This document shows, piece by piece, positions 26,506-35,855 of a stretch of DNA of 64,000 bases. Location: assembly GCF_028826105.1 (NCBI RefSeq), contig NZ_JAQGPL010000001.1, positions 3,436,501 through 3,500,500 of the forward strand, read 5' to 3'. The DNA is from Paenibacillus humicola. GTDB lineage: Bacteria > Bacillota > Bacilli > Paenibacillales > Paenibacillaceae. The first letter of the stretch is position 1; each line of letters begins with the position of its first letter. The translations under genes and the position numbers were made by a program. Under the pieces are notes generated by a model. The model was not told where the DNA came from and made no database searches. It was given only the letters and a program-made list of their open reading frames with translations.

Positions 26506-27597
26506 TTAAAGATGCGCGGTAAAGCCGATTTGCCCGAGCTTGGCCACGGCCTGGTCCAAATCCTCTTGGGTGCGGAACGAAAGCCGAAGCACGCCGGGAA
26601 CGTCCTCGCGGCTCTCGATAATGTGAATATTGCTCAAATTGATCCGGCTGTTTCCGAGCTCGGTCGCCACCTTCCCGATAATGCCGGGATGGTCGGGCAC
26701 ATCGATGTAGCATTCATAGACGGAATGAATCATCCCTTTGCGCCGCTCCGGCAGCTGGCTGCGAAATTGGCCCGCCGTCCGGAAAGCCTGCTCAATGCTT
26801 TCCCCGTCGCCCCGTTCCAGCATGTCGATGAATCCGGCGGTTTCCCGGTTCCAATCCTGAAGCAGCCTCAGCAGAACGCTGCGGTTGTTGATCAAAATAT
26901 CGCGCCAAACCACGGGCTCGCTGGAAGCGATCCTTGTAATGTCGCGGAAGCCCCCGGCTGCAAGCTGCGCGAACAGCGGGTTGCCCTCGTTATAATCGCG
27001 GATCTGGTTCGTCAGCGCAACGGCGATGATGTGAGGCAGATGGCTGATGGCGCCGACGATTTCATCATGCTCCACTGCAGGCACGTGCACAATGCTCGCC
27101 TTGGTCAGCCTCAGCAGCTCCGTCAGCTTGTCCACTTCGGACTGCGGAGTCGATGCGTCGGGCGTCAGCACGTAATAAGCGTTCTCGAACAGAAACGAGG
27201 ACGCCGCCTCGACGCCGGAACGCTCCGAGCCGGCCATCGGGTGGCCGCCGATAAACGTCGCGCCTTTCAGCTGCAGCTCTTTCGCGCAGGCCGCAACGGA
27301 CGCCTTCGTGCTGCCGACGTCGGTAATGATGCAGCCGGGCTTCAGCTCCATCCCGCTCAGTTCCCGCACATAAGGCTCCAAATTGCCTACCGGCACGCAC
27401 AGAAAAATAAAATCCGCGCCCTCGGCCGCTTCTTTCATCGAGGTGGTCGCCGAATCGACGACCCCCCGCTCCACGTATTTGCGCGCGGACGACTCGCGCA
27501 CGGAATGACCGACGACCGTCAGGCCGGGCCGGCCTTTAAAGCAAAGCGCCAGCGAGCCGCCGATCAGCCCGACGCCGAATATTGCAATTTTCGTCAT
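26506..27597 (-). CDS. tyrA: Prephenate dehydrogenase with C-terminal ACT domain
   Basis: Converts prephenate to 4-hydroxyphenylpyruvate for tyrosine. The 363-residue protein has the NAD motif IFGVGLIGGSLAL at the N-terminus, the substrate blocks GGHPMAGSERSG and HLPHIIAVAL, and an ACT regulatory domain from about 295 (CYIDVPDHPGIIGKVATELG), as in Bacillus TyrA. The gene follows hisC by three bases and ends the supraoperon. The aroE (EPSP synthase) gene that follows tyrA in B. subtilis is absent here. Confidence 0.95.
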   Translation of the reverse strand: MTKIAIFGVGLIGGSLALCFKGRPGLTVVGHSVRESSARKYVERGVVDSATTSMKEAAEGADFIFLCVPVGNLEPYVRELSGMELKPGCIITDVGSTKASVAACAKELQLKGATFIGGHPMAGSERSGVEAASSFLFENAYYVLTPDASTPQSEVDKLTELLRLTKASIVHVPAVEHDEIVGAISHLPHIIAVALTNQIRDYNEGNPLFAQLAAGGFRDITRIASSEPVVWRDILINNRSVLLRLLQDWNRETAGFIDMLERGDGESIEQAFRTAGQFRSQLPERRKGMIHSVYECYIDVPDHPGIIGKVATELGNSRINLSNIHIIESREDVPGVLRLSFRTQEDLDQAVAKLGQIGFTAHL

Positions 27598-27600
27598 AAG

Positions 27601-28698
27601 CTACCCGAGCACCGCCGCTTCCTGCAGCGTTTGCTCCAGCGCCTGGACAAACTTCTCGTTCTGTTCCCTGCTGCCGACCGTAATGCGGATATAGGTCGGA
27701 TAATGCGTCCAGCGCGCGCGCGATATAATGCCCCTGCGCAGCAGTCCGTCGAACATTTGCTGGGACGGCATTTTCACGTCGACCATCACGAAATTGCCGT
27801 GCGCTTCGAAATAAGTCAGTCCGAGCCGGTCAAACTCGGCGCACAGGTATCGAATCCCTTCGGCATTGCGCTCTCTGCAGCTTTGCACGAACGCCTGATC
27901 GGCGAGCGCCGCAGCCGCAGCCGCCTGGGCGAAACGGGTCGTATTGAACGGCTCGCGAACCTGATTGATAAAGCGAATCACTTCCGGGTGGCCGATACCG
28001 TAGCCGATGCGCAGCGACGCAAGTCCGTATATTTTCGAGAACGTACGCAGAACAAGGACGTTTTTTCGCCCGCGCAGCAGCGCCAGGCTGTCCGGATAAG
28101 CGGCGTCGGTCACATATTCGCAATAGGCCTCGTCGAGCACGACGATGACATGCTCCGGCACGGCATCCACAAAAGCGATCAATTCATCTTGGCGGATAAT
28201 CGTGCCGGTCGGGTTGTTCGGATTGCAAAGCCAGACGATTTTGGTCCGGTCGTTTATTTTTGCCAGGAATGCCGGGAGATCGTGATTGCCGTCCTTAAGC
28301 GGCACCTCGATCACGACTGCGCCTTCGATGACCGCATTATGCTTATACTGCGGGAACGTCTCGTCGGCCATAATCGTTTCGTCGCCGGGAGACAGATACG
28401 CGCGGGCGAGCATCAGGATCACTTCGTCCGAACCGGCACCGAAAATAATCTGATTGCGGTCGACCTGCAAATAATCCGCTACGGCGGCGGTCAGCTCCGT
28501 GCTGAAGCTGTCCGGATAAAGGCTCGCGTTTGCGATTTCGCTCTGAATCGCCGCTTTTGCCTGCTCTGAGCACCCAAACGGATTTTCATTGGAAGCAAGC
28601 TTGATGACTTCGTTCAGTCCAAGCTCACGTTTCACTTCTTCGATCGGCTTGCCGGGCTGATAGACGGGCAAGTTTACGATGTTGGATTTCGGCTGCAT
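27601..28698 (-). CDS. hisC: Histidinol-phosphate / aromatic aminotransferase HisC
   Basis: PLP-dependent class I/II aminotransferase of 365 residues. The PLP lysine lies in RTFSKIYGLASLRIGYG, with NPNNPTGTI, DEAYCEYV and the C-terminal RITVGSREQN. In Bacillus the enzyme serves both histidine synthesis and the final transamination to tyrosine and phenylalanine, which explains its place between trpA and tyrA. GAGGTGA precedes the ATG. A compound terminator lies between trpA and hisC, so hisC-tyrA may also be expressed separately. Confidence 0.95.
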   Translation of the reverse strand: MQPKSNIVNLPVYQPGKPIEEVKRELGLNEVIKLASNENPFGCSEQAKAAIQSEIANASLYPDSFSTELTAAVADYLQVDRNQIIFGAGSDEVILMLARAYLSPGDETIMADETFPQYKHNAVIEGAVVIEVPLKDGNHDLPAFLAKINDRTKIVWLCNPNNPTGTIIRQDELIAFVDAVPEHVIVVLDEAYCEYVTDAAYPDSLALLRGRKNVLVLRTFSKIYGLASLRIGYGIGHPEVIRFINQVREPFNTTRFAQAAAAAALADQAFVQSCRERNAEGIRYLCAEFDRLGLTYFEAHGNFVMVDVKMPSQQMFDGLLRRGIISRARWTHYPTYIRITVGSREQNEKFVQALEQTLQEAAVLG

Positions 28699-28844
28699 GT
28701 ATGGATCACCTCATCGATTTTGCTTCGCCGCTTAAACGCGCTGACGCGAATGGAAACAGCTACGCCTTTCATTGTCTCATAAGTTTGCGGCATTTTAAAG
28801 TGTTTCTTGGCAGGGGACGCACGGACCATTCAGGGCCGGGAAAC

Positions 28845-28930
28845 GAAAAAAACGCCCTCCGGCCGCACCTTGAACCGCTCCCCTTTCTGTCGACTTGACG
28901 GGGAGCAGTGCAGCTGAGCGGCCGAAGGGC
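28845..28930 (-). terminator. Compound terminator after trpA
   Basis: Outer arms GCCCTTCGGCCGC and GCGGCCGGAGGGC enclose a second stem (GCTCCCC/GGGGAGC), and a run of seven T follows on the minus strand, 25 bases beyond trpA. The remainder of the trpA-hisC gap (28699-28844) shows no gene. This would lower hisC-tyrA expression relative to trp. Confidence 0.85.
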
Positions 28931-28954
28931 ATAGGGGTACACCGCTTCGCGGGG

Positions 28955-29782
28955 TTATCCTTGAACGCCGGCTCCTTTGAGCCCGGCAACGAATTCCCGG
29001 ATTTGCGCCAGGCCTTCGCTTCTCGTCCCGGCGGACTGCAGCAGCGGCAGCGTTTCCTCGATCTTGCGCACGATCGCGCTGCCGACAATGACGCCGTCGG
29101 CTTGTTGACTGAATCGTTCCACCTGCTCGCGGCTGGAAACGCCGAAGCCGACGGCGATCGGCGTCGATGCCGAGCGGCGCACGGCCGTCAGAAAATCGTC
29201 GATGCCCCGGTGAAAATCGGAACGAACCCCGGTTACGCCAAGCGACGAAACGCAGTACACGAAGCCGCTCGCTTTGCTGGCGATCCGGGCAACGCGGTCG
29301 TGCGAAGTCGGCGCGACGAGCGGAATGAGGTGTACGCCCGCGTTCTCCGCGCGTTCGCGCACTTCCGCATCCTCCTCGATCGGAAGGTCGGGAATGATCA
29401 GGCCGCTGATCTGCTTTCTGACGATGAGCTCGAAGAAGCGGTCCAGGCCGAACTGCATCACCGGATTATAGTAAGAAAATAAAATGAACGGCAGCTTGAC
29501 GCCGGCTTGGCGGGCTTTATCGGCCATTTCGATGCAGTCGACGATCGTCACCCGGTGCTGCAGCGCCCGTTCCGACGCTCGCTGGATGACCGGACCGTCC
29601 GCGAGCGGGTCGGAATACGGCACGCCAAGCTCGATCATATCCGCACCCGCTTCTTCCAGCGTCCGGATAATGTCCAGCGAGGTATCCAAATCCGGATCGC
29701 CTATCGTCAAAAAAGGAATGAGCGCCGTCTCGCCATCCGCCTTCAACCGGCGGAACGTTTCGTCGATCAAATTAGCGGCCAT
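28955..29782 (-). CDS. trpA: Tryptophan synthase alpha chain
   Basis: Cleaves indole-3-glycerol phosphate to indole and glyceraldehyde 3-phosphate in the alpha2-beta2 complex. The 275-residue TIM barrel shows [20 protein letters not shown] (catalytic Glu and Asp), [22 protein letters not shown] and [11 protein letters not shown]. The start is set at MAANLIDE, with GGGAGGT seven bases upstream, rather than the GTG three codons earlier. The start lies 11 bases inside trpB. Confidence 0.97.
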   Translation of the reverse strand: MAANLIDETFRRLKADGETALIPFLTIGDPDLDTSLDIIRTLEEAGADMIELGVPYSDPLADGPVIQRASERALQHRVTIVDCIEMADKARQAGVKLPFILFSYYNPVMQFGLDRFFELIVRKQISGLIIPDLPIEEDAEVRERAENAGVHLIPLVAPTSHDRVARIASKASGFVYCVSSLGVTGVRSDFHRGIDDFLTAVRRSASTPIAVGFGVSSREQVERFSQQADGVIVGSAIVRKIEETLPLLQSAGTRSEGLAQIREFVAGLKGAGVQG

Positions 29783-30974
29783 GCTCTGCACCTCCCAAAT
29801 ATCCCATGATCGCCTGCACGTCTTTGTCGCCGCGGCCGGACAGGCTGACGACGATCGTCCGGTCCGTTCCGAGCGACGGCGCCAGCTTCATGACCTGGGC
29901 GATCGCATGCGCCGATTCGAGCGCCGGAATAATGCCTTCCGTGCGCGAGAGCAGCTGCAGCGCCTCCAGCGCTTCCGCATCCGTAACCGGCACGTATTCG
30001 GCGCGCCCTGTATCTTTCAAATAGGCGTGCTCCGGTCCGATGCCCGGATAATCGAGGCCGGCCGAAATCGAATGCGCCGGCTGCACCTGGCCGTATTCAT
30101 CCTGCAGCACGTAGCTGAGCGAGCCCTGAAAGACGCCGTGCCGGCCTTTGGTCATCGTTGCCGCGTGCTCCTCGGTCTCGACGCCTTTGCCGGCCGCCTC
30201 CACGCCGATCATGCGCACCGACTCGTCGCCGATGAACGGATAAAACATGCCGATCGCGTTGCTGCCGCCGCCGACGGCCGCCACGATATAGTCGGGCAGC
30301 CGGCCGGTCTCCTTCTGGATTTGCTCGCGGGACTCGTCGCCGATGATGCGCTGGAAATCGCGGACAATCATCGGATACGGGTGCGGTCCCGTGACGGATC
30401 CGAGAATATAATACGTATCGTCGACGTGGCTGACCCAGTAGCGCAGCGTCTCGTTGCATGCGTCCTTGAGCGTGCGCGTGCCCGACAAAACGGGGACAAC
30501 CTCCGCGCCGAGCAGCTTCATCCGGAAGACGTTCAGCTCCTGGCGCTTCGTATCCTCCTCGCCCATAAACACCTTGCATTCGAGGCCGAGCAGCGCGGCA
30601 ACCGTCGCCGAGGCAACGCCGTGCTGGCCGGCTCCCGTCTCGGCGATCACCTTCGTTTTGCCCATTCGCTTGGCAAGCACGCCCTGGCCGATCGTGTTGT
30701 TGATTTTGTGCGCGCCGGTATGGTTCAAATCCTCGCGCTTCAAATAAATTTTTGCGCCGCCCAAATGGCGCGACAGCCGCTCGGCATAATAAAGCGAGGT
30801 CGGACGCCCGGAATATTGGGCCAATAAGTATCGGACCTCTGCGATGAAGTCCGGATCCTTCGAGTAATGGCTGTACGCCTCTTCCAGCTCCAGCAGCGCG
30901 TTCATCAGCGTCTCTGGCACGTAACGGCCGCCGAACTTGCCGAAGCGCCCGTTTTCGTCCGGGACTCGGTTCAT
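29772..30974 (-). CDS. trpB: Tryptophan synthase beta chain
   Basis: PLP enzyme of 400 residues condensing indole with serine. The PLP lysine lies in [14 protein letters not shown], with [21 protein letters not shown], the phosphate loop [11 protein letters not shown] and SGRGDKDVQ. The ATG at 30974 overlaps the trpF stop by four bases and has GGGTGA upstream. An in-frame extension of 68 codons into trpF is low-complexity and is rejected. Confidence 0.98.
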   Translation of the reverse strand: MNRVPDENGRFGKFGGRYVPETLMNALLELEEAYSHYSKDPDFIAEVRYLLAQYSGRPTSLYYAERLSRHLGGAKIYLKREDLNHTGAHKINNTIGQGVLAKRMGKTKVIAETGAGQHGVASATVAALLGLECKVFMGEEDTKRQELNVFRMKLLGAEVVPVLSGTRTLKDACNETLRYWVSHVDDTYYILGSVTGPHPYPMIVRDFQRIIGDESREQIQKETGRLPDYIVAAVGGGSNAIGMFYPFIGDESVRMIGVEAAGKGVETEEHAATMTKGRHGVFQGSLSYVLQDEYGQVQPAHSISAGLDYPGIGPEHAYLKDTGRAEYVPVTDAEALEALQLLSRTEGIIPALESAHAIAQVMKLAPSLGTDRTIVVSLSGRGDKDVQAIMGYLGGAEHGR

Positions 30975-31660
30975 GCGCGTTTCACCCTCTCCACAAATTT
31001 CCTGATTTTCTCCATATCCTTCGCGCCGTCGGTTTCGACGCCGCTTGAAACGTCCACCCCGCTCGGCGCGTATCGTTCTAGCAGCTCGCCGACATTTCCG
31101 GGATGAAGGCCGCCGGCCGCATACAGCGGGACGCCGATGCGCTCCGCCGCTTCGATGTACCCGGGAATGAGCTCCCAAGCGAACGTTTTGCCCGTCCCGC
31201 CGCCGGCCGTATCGATCAGTACGGCGTCGACCGTCCCGCGGAACGCTTCGAGCCGGGCAAGTGCCGCCTCTTCGCGTTCCGAGCCTGCGTCACCGCCGAC
31301 GGATAACACCTTCCATACGTCAACGCCGAATTCCCTCTTGATCGCGGCGCACAATCCGGGATCTTCGCTGCCGTGCAGCTGCACGACGTCAAGCGGAGCG
31401 GCTGCCAGCACCTCGCGCACGCGCTCGAGGGTCGGGTCCACAAAAACGCCGACCGTCCGCGGAGCGGTCCCGTCCGGCTTCCGCAGCCGCCGCACCTCTG
31501 CGATCAGCTCGCCGGCCTGCTGCGGCGTCACCTGCCGTTTGCTCTTCGCGAACAAAAATCCGATTTCATCGACGGGGAGACCATCCATCGCGCGCACGAC
31601 GGCGGCATCGCGAAGACCGCATATTTTTACGCGGGGCTTCGGCTTGAGCGCTTCCGTCAT
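30971..31660 (-). CDS. trpF: Phosphoribosylanthranilate isomerase
   Basis: TIM-barrel isomerase of 229 residues in the tryptophan pathway. The catalytic cysteine is in KICGLRD and the catalytic aspartate in [31 protein letters not shown] and [10 protein letters not shown] complete the pattern. It overlaps trpC by four bases and trpB by four, so all three are coupled. Being a separate gene rather than a trpCF fusion agrees with Bacillales. Confidence 0.97.
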   Translation of the reverse strand: MTEALKPKPRVKICGLRDAAVVRAMDGLPVDEIGFLFAKSKRQVTPQQAGELIAEVRRLRKPDGTAPRTVGVFVDPTLERVREVLAAAPLDVVQLHGSEDPGLCAAIKREFGVDVWKVLSVGGDAGSEREEAALARLEAFRGTVDAVLIDTAGGGTGKTFAWELIPGYIEAAERIGVPLYAAGGLHPGNVGELLERYAPSGVDVSSGVETDGAKDMEKIRKFVERVKRA

Positions 31661-32454
31661 GACCGCGTCACCGGTCCCATCAGGTCGCCGATCGCAGCGC
31701 CGACATCGGGCTGGCGCATAAAATGCTCGCCGACGAGCACGCCTTTCGCGCCGACCGATTGCACATAAGCGATATCTTCGGGCTTCGAGATCGCGCTCTC
31801 GCTAATAACGGTCACTCCATCCGGCGCCATATCGATCAGCCTGCCTGTCGTCGTCAGATCGGTGACGAACGTGTGCAGATCGCGGTTGTTGATCCCGACA
31901 AGCTTCGCCTTGCCGAGGCCCAGCACCTCGTCCATTTCCGCCTCGTTATGAACCTCGACCAGAACGTCGAGCCCGATCGACACGGCGACGTCGTACAGCT
32001 CGGACAGCAGCGACGGCCGCAAAATGGCGGCGATCAGCAGCACCGCGTCTGCGCCGATCAGCCTCGCCTCGTATATTTGCCGGTAGTCGATCGTAAAGTC
32101 TTTGCGCAGAATCGGAACGTCCACCGCTTCTCGAATGGCCGTCAAATAGCCGTTCGCGCCTTGAAAAAAATCGGTGTCGGTCAGGACGGAAATACAATCC
32201 GTTCCGGCGGCGGCATAAGCCTTCGCAAGCGAAACCGGCTCGAAATCTGCGCGGATCAGCCCTTTCGAGGGGGACGCTTTCTTAACCTCGGCAATCAAGC
32301 CGACCGGCCGCTTGCGGTCCTCCGTCAGCGCCCGTATAAATCCCCGGCACGGCTCCATCCCGCCGATGAGGCGCTCGCTGGAAGCCAAGTCGAAACCGGA
32401 CGCCAGGTCGTCCACTTCTTTGCGTTTGGTTGCTACGATTTTATCCAGAAACAT
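31657..32454 (-). CDS. trpC: Indole-3-glycerol phosphate synthase
   Basis: Closes the pyrrole ring to give indole-3-glycerol phosphate. The 265-residue TIM barrel shows the catalytic lysines in AEVKKASPSKG and LRKDFTID, with VLTDTDFFQG, LVEVHNEAEM, GINNRDLHTF and SESAISKPEDI. The first 14 bases overlap the end of trpD. The length is normal and no key residue is missing. Confidence 0.97.
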   Translation of the reverse strand: MFLDKIVATKRKEVDDLASGFDLASSERLIGGMEPCRGFIRALTEDRKRPVGLIAEVKKASPSKGLIRADFEPVSLAKAYAAAGTDCISVLTDTDFFQGANGYLTAIREAVDVPILRKDFTIDYRQIYEARLIGADAVLLIAAILRPSLLSELYDVAVSIGLDVLVEVHNEAEMDEVLGLGKAKLVGINNRDLHTFVTDLTTTGRLIDMAPDGVTVISESAISKPEDIAYVQSVGAKGVLVGEHFMRQPDVGAAIGDLMGPVTRS

Positions 32455-33493
32455 CCGTCAACTCTCCCGTCGTTTCAATCAGCTCCGCAAGCTTCGCCTG
32501 CGCTTTTCCCGTATCGATGATGTCGGCCGCAGCGGTGACGCCTTCGTTCAGCGAGGCTGCCGCTCCGCCGACAAACATACATGCCCCCGCGTTGGCCAGC
32601 ACGATATCGCGGTAAGCTCCCCGTTCCTCCCCGGCAAAGATGCGCCGGATAATCGCCGCGTTCTCGGCCGCATCTCCGCCGACGATGGCGGAAAGCGGGC
32701 GCCGTGTCAGCCCAAGCCCCTCCGGCGCCATATCGTAAGTGTGGACAACGCCTCCCTGCAGCTCGGAAATTTGCGTCGGCGCCGAAATGCTGATTTCGTC
32801 CAGGCCGTCATGGCTGCTGACTACCATCGCGCGGGAAAGGCCGAGCTCCCCGAGCACCTCCGCCACCGTCCCGGTGCGCGTGCGGTCGTACAGCCCGAGC
32901 AGCTGGCGGTCGGCGCCGGCCGGGTTCGTCAGCGGGCCGAGCATGTTGAATATGGTGCGGACGCCGAGCTCACGCCGCGGACCCGCCGCATGCCTCAGCG
33001 ACGGATGGTACAGCTGCGCGAACATAAAACAGATCCCGATACGCTCCAGGCACGCCGCCGCCTGTTCCGCGCTCAGCGAGATGCGGACGCCAAGCGCTTC
33101 CAGCACGTCCGCGCTGCCCGCCTTGCCGGACATCGCCCGGTTGCCGTGCTTGGCGACGCGCACCCCCGCCGCCGCCGCGATGATTGCGGAAGCGGTCGAG
33201 ATGTTGAACTTGTGCACGCCGGAGCCGCCCGTGCCGCACGTGTCGAGCAGCCCGCGCTGCTCGGTGCGCACGCGGCCGGCGTGTTCGCGCATCGATTCGG
33301 CAAAGCCGGTGATCTCATCCTTCGTTTCGCCTTTCATTCGCAGAGCGGCGGCGACGGCGCCGATCTGCGCATCGGTCGCTTCCCCGTCCATGATGGTGCT
33401 CATAACGGCCCGGGCTTCTTCGCGCGACAAATGGTTGCCTTCCATCAGCTTGGCCAGCGCAGCCTGCATCGTCATTTTCGTTTCGACGGCCAT
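32441..33493 (-). CDS. trpD: Anthranilate phosphoribosyltransferase
   Basis: Transfers phosphoribose from PRPP to anthranilate. The 350-residue enzyme has the PRPP loop DTCGTGGSGVHKFNIST, the KHGNRAMSGKAGSADVLEAL block, MFAQLYHPSLRHAAGPRREL and RTIFNMLGPLTNPAG. The AGGGTGA ribosome site six bases before the ATG contains the trpE stop codon, so trpE and trpD are coupled. It is not fused to a glutaminase domain. Confidence 0.97.
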   Translation of the reverse strand: MAVETKMTMQAALAKLMEGNHLSREEARAVMSTIMDGEATDAQIGAVAAALRMKGETKDEITGFAESMREHAGRVRTEQRGLLDTCGTGGSGVHKFNISTASAIIAAAAGVRVAKHGNRAMSGKAGSADVLEALGVRISLSAEQAAACLERIGICFMFAQLYHPSLRHAAGPRRELGVRTIFNMLGPLTNPAGADRQLLGLYDRTRTGTVAEVLGELGLSRAMVVSSHDGLDEISISAPTQISELQGGVVHTYDMAPEGLGLTRRPLSAIVGGDAAENAAIIRRIFAGEERGAYRDIVLANAGACMFVGGAAASLNEGVTAAADIIDTGKAQAKLAELIETTGELTDVSG

Positions 33494-33499
33494 GTCCGC

Positions 33500-35053
33500 T
33501 CACCCTTTCGCTTCCGCATAATAATCGATATTGATCAGGTTTTCACTCCGCTGAGGGGCGGCAAACGCCTGCTCCGCCGCGCGAATCGCCTTGAGCGAGC
33601 CTTTCGCCTTGTTGACGGTCTCCGTATATTCGCTCTCCGGCACGGAATCCCATACAATACCCGCGCCGGACTGAACATAAGCCCGTCCGTTCTTGAAAAC
33701 GATCGTCCGGATCGTGATGCACGTATTGAGGCTTCCCGCGAAGCCTAGGTAACCGATTGCGCCGGCATATGCGCCGCGCGCTTCGTTCTCCAGCTCCGCG
33801 ATAATTTCCATCGCCCGCAGCTTCGGCGCGCCGGATACGGTGCCGGCCGGCATGCAGGATACGAAAGCGTCGAAGAAATCTTTATCCTTCCGCAGCTTGC
33901 CGGATACGTTCGAGACGATATGCATGACATGGGAATACCGCTCGATATCCATATACGAATCGCATTTGACCGAGCCGAATTCCGCCACGCGGCCGATGTC
34001 GTTGCGGCCCAAGTCGACCAGCATCAGGTGTTCCGCCCGCTCCTTTTCGTCCGCGAGCAGCTCCTTCTCCAGCGCAGCGTCCTCCTCGGGCGTTTTGCCG
34101 CGGGGCCTTGTACCCGCGATCGGCCGCGTCTCGACGCGTTCGCCGTCCACCTTCACCAGCGCCTCGGGCGACGCGCCGACGATCACCTCTTCGTCCATTT
34201 TCAAATAATACATGTACGGCGAAGGGTTCATCGTCCGCAGGACGCGGTACACGTGGAGCGGATCGACGTCCGTCTCGATGCTGAACCGCTGCGACAGCAC
34301 CACCTGAAAAATATCGCCGGAGCGGATATATTCCTTCGCCTTTTCCACGTTGCCGATAAACTGCTCCTTCGTCAGGTTGGAGCTGACGTCGCCCAGCTCC
34401 GGATCGGCCGGGATCGACTGCGTATTCATGAGCGAAAGCGGCAGCGGCTGCTGCAGCCGGCGGGTCGTCGCTTCGATTTTGCCGACGGTGCGGTTATAGA
34501 CGTCCTCGATCTCCCGGTCTGTGGCGCCTTCCGGCACATGGACGTTGCCGATCACTTGAATATGCTGCTTGAAATGATCGAATACAATAATTTGATCGCA
34601 GAACATGAACTGCAGGTCGTCCATGCCCAAATCGTCGATCCGGTGCGCGGGGAGCTTCTCATAGTACTGCAGAAGATCGTAGCCGAAATACCCGATCGCT
34701 CCGCCGGTAAACGGGGGCAGCTCCGGAAGCGACGGGCTGCGAAACGAGCGAAGGCGCGCTTTCAGCAGCTCGAGCGGCTCACCGCTTTCCAATACGGTTG
34801 AATCGCCGTTCTGCTCGATGACCATCCGTCCTTTTTTGCCGCGCACGAGCATGAACGGGTCGGTACCGATAAACGAATACCGGGCCCATTTCACGCCGCC
34901 TTCCACGCTTTCCAGCAGAAACGCCCGTTGCTCCCGGTAAAAATGCTGGAACAGCCGGATCGGCGTTTCCGTATCCGCCATGACATGCCGCACGATCGGG
35001 ATCAGGTTGTAGGACCCCGCCAGCCGGATGACCTGCTGCAGCTCGTGGTTCAT
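33500..35053 (-). CDS. trpE: Anthranilate synthase component I
   Basis: Makes anthranilate from chorismate with glutamine or ammonia. The 517-residue protein has the feedback site LLES (YREQRAFLLESVEGG) and the catalytic blocks IRSGDIFQVVLSQRF, ETRPIAGTRPRG, HLMLVDLGRNDIGRV, MPAGTVSGAPKLRAMEII and IQSGAGIVWDS-like VQSGAGIVWDS. ATG at 35053 is chosen (GGAG nine bases upstream); a TTG two codons earlier is possible. As in Bacillus no trpG follows; the glutaminase is expected elsewhere. Expression is controlled by the TRAP attenuator upstream. Confidence 0.97.
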   Translation of the reverse strand: MNHELQQVIRLAGSYNLIPIVRHVMADTETPIRLFQHFYREQRAFLLESVEGGVKWARYSFIGTDPFMLVRGKKGRMVIEQNGDSTVLESGEPLELLKARLRSFRSPSLPELPPFTGGAIGYFGYDLLQYYEKLPAHRIDDLGMDDLQFMFCDQIIVFDHFKQHIQVIGNVHVPEGATDREIEDVYNRTVGKIEATTRRLQQPLPLSLMNTQSIPADPELGDVSSNLTKEQFIGNVEKAKEYIRSGDIFQVVLSQRFSIETDVDPLHVYRVLRTMNPSPYMYYLKMDEEVIVGASPEALVKVDGERVETRPIAGTRPRGKTPEEDAALEKELLADEKERAEHLMLVDLGRNDIGRVAEFGSVKCDSYMDIERYSHVMHIVSNVSGKLRKDKDFFDAFVSCMPAGTVSGAPKLRAMEIIAELENEARGAYAGAIGYLGFAGSLNTCITIRTIVFKNGRAYVQSGAGIVWDSVPESEYTETVNKAKGSLKAIRAAEQAFAAPQRSENLINIDYYAEAKG

Positions 35054-35112
35054 TCGCAATCGCTCCTTTAAAAAGGTTTGGCGCTCAGCCGAGCCGCCTG
35101 CCGGTTCTTCCG

Positions 35113-35144
35113 GAAAATAAAAAAACTCCCGCCGAAGCAGGAGT
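35113..35144 (-). terminator. Attenuator terminator of the trp leader
   Basis: Eight-base stem ACTCCTGC/GCGGGAGT with a TTCG loop (35125-35144), followed by TTTTTTTATTTT on the minus strand, 60 bases before trpE. Its 5' arm overlaps the antiterminator strand by three bases. Confidence 0.92.
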
Positions 35145-35323
35145 GCGCATGTTCAAGATGAAATGCGAGGGGTCGAAAACGTCTCCCGTCAAACGAACAA
35201 CCGCCTCCCCGCTGCACGGAATCGTCCGGCAGCAAAAACGAAGCGCTCTCGCCCGAATCGGACAATCGCCTTTACCTCTCTTCGCTCGTCTCGTCTCTTC
35301 TCATCTCGTCTCACGCTTGCACT
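35142..35323 (-). promoter_or_regulatory. Antiterminator of the trp leader
   Basis: In the minus-strand RNA, bases 35323-35299 pair with 35163-35142 in three blocks of 5, 5 and 10 base pairs (three G-U pairs) separated by small internal loops. The 3' strand takes three bases from the terminator stem, so the two structures exclude each other, and the 5' strand lies inside the TRAP site. A separate nine-pair hairpin (35259-35267 with 35220-35228) in the loop would draw the strands together. Confidence 0.8.
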
Positions 35324-35346
35324 GCTCTCGGCTCATAGCTCTGCTC
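35276..35346 (-). promoter_or_regulatory. TRAP-binding site (GAG repeats) in the trp leader
   Basis: Eleven GAG triplets plus a CAG and an AAG, mostly two or three bases apart (for example GAGACGAGATGAGAAGAG), begin about 18 bases after the predicted start of the trp transcript. This is the standard target of the 11-subunit TRAP protein, whose gene mtrB is at 45038-45259. Bound TRAP would cover the antiterminator 5' strand and let the terminator form when tryptophan is plentiful. Confidence 0.95.
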
Positions 35347-35370
35347 AACTTCACTTTCAAGTATGCATTC

Positions 35371-35399
35371 ACTATACACTGCCCGCGGGCAGCCGTCAA
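35371..35399 (-). promoter_or_regulatory. Internal trp promoter with a palindromic spacer
   Basis: TTGACG (35394-35399), 17-base spacer, TATAGT (35371-35376): a strong sigma-A promoter between aroH and trpE, so the trp genes have their own start within the supraoperon. The spacer contains the perfect 14-base palindrome CTGCCCGCGGGCAG. No terminator is seen between aroH and this promoter. Confidence 0.85.
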
Positions 35400-35486
35400 C
35401 AGCTGATAATTGGTTAGGAATAATGCATAAGTACGCACTCGCTATACTAGTCAAGCATGACCCAGACGGACTTCAAACAGACAAAA

Positions 35487-35855
35487 TCAAGCTTTGGCCA
35501 AATCCGGGCGCAGCGCCTGCGCTCTGCCCATATAAATATGCTCGATCTGCTGCTGCGTTTTTTCGGTATTGATCATGACCATAAGCCGAATGCATTTCTC
35601 CAGGCTGCCTTTTACCGGCACCTCAAGGGCGCACATGAGCGGCACAAGCTCCCACCCGGGCATCGTGCGGATCGCCCGGGCCGGAAACGTTGCATCCAGA
35701 TCTCGGGTTACCGTGACGAACACGCTGCAAATATCGTCGGGAACGATTCCGTTCGCCGCTACGACGCGTTCCAGCAAATCGGTCGTCGCATTCAAAATCG
35801 GCTGTTCTTCATTCGCGTCCACCGTAATGGCGCCTCGTACACCTCGAACACTCAT
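35487..35855 (-). CDS. aroH: Chorismate mutase, AroH type
   Basis: Monofunctional trimeric chorismate mutase of 122 residues forming prephenate. The opening VRGVRGAITVDANEE, the FVTVTRDLDATFPARAIR segment and the CIRLMVMINT strand match the Bacillus AroH family rather than the helical AroQ family. It overlaps aroB by four bases. It is the third gene of aroC-aroB-aroH, directly ahead of the trp promoter. Confidence 0.96.
   Translation of the reverse strand: MSVRGVRGAITVDANEEQPILNATTDLLERVVAANGIVPDDICSVFVTVTRDLDATFPARAIRTMPGWELVPLMCALEVPVKGSLEKCIRLMVMINTEKTQQQIEHIYMGRAQALRPDLAKA

Noticed and set aside
26410..28569. Very long plus-strand open frame (about 719 codons) opposite tyrA and hisC
   Set aside because: It runs antisense to two well-conserved enzymes, is Arg/His/Gln-rich, has no ribosome site and resembles no protein. 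It is a by-product of GC-rich codon use; the same holds for the long plus-strand frames opposite mtaD, dinG, der, aroC and spoIVA.
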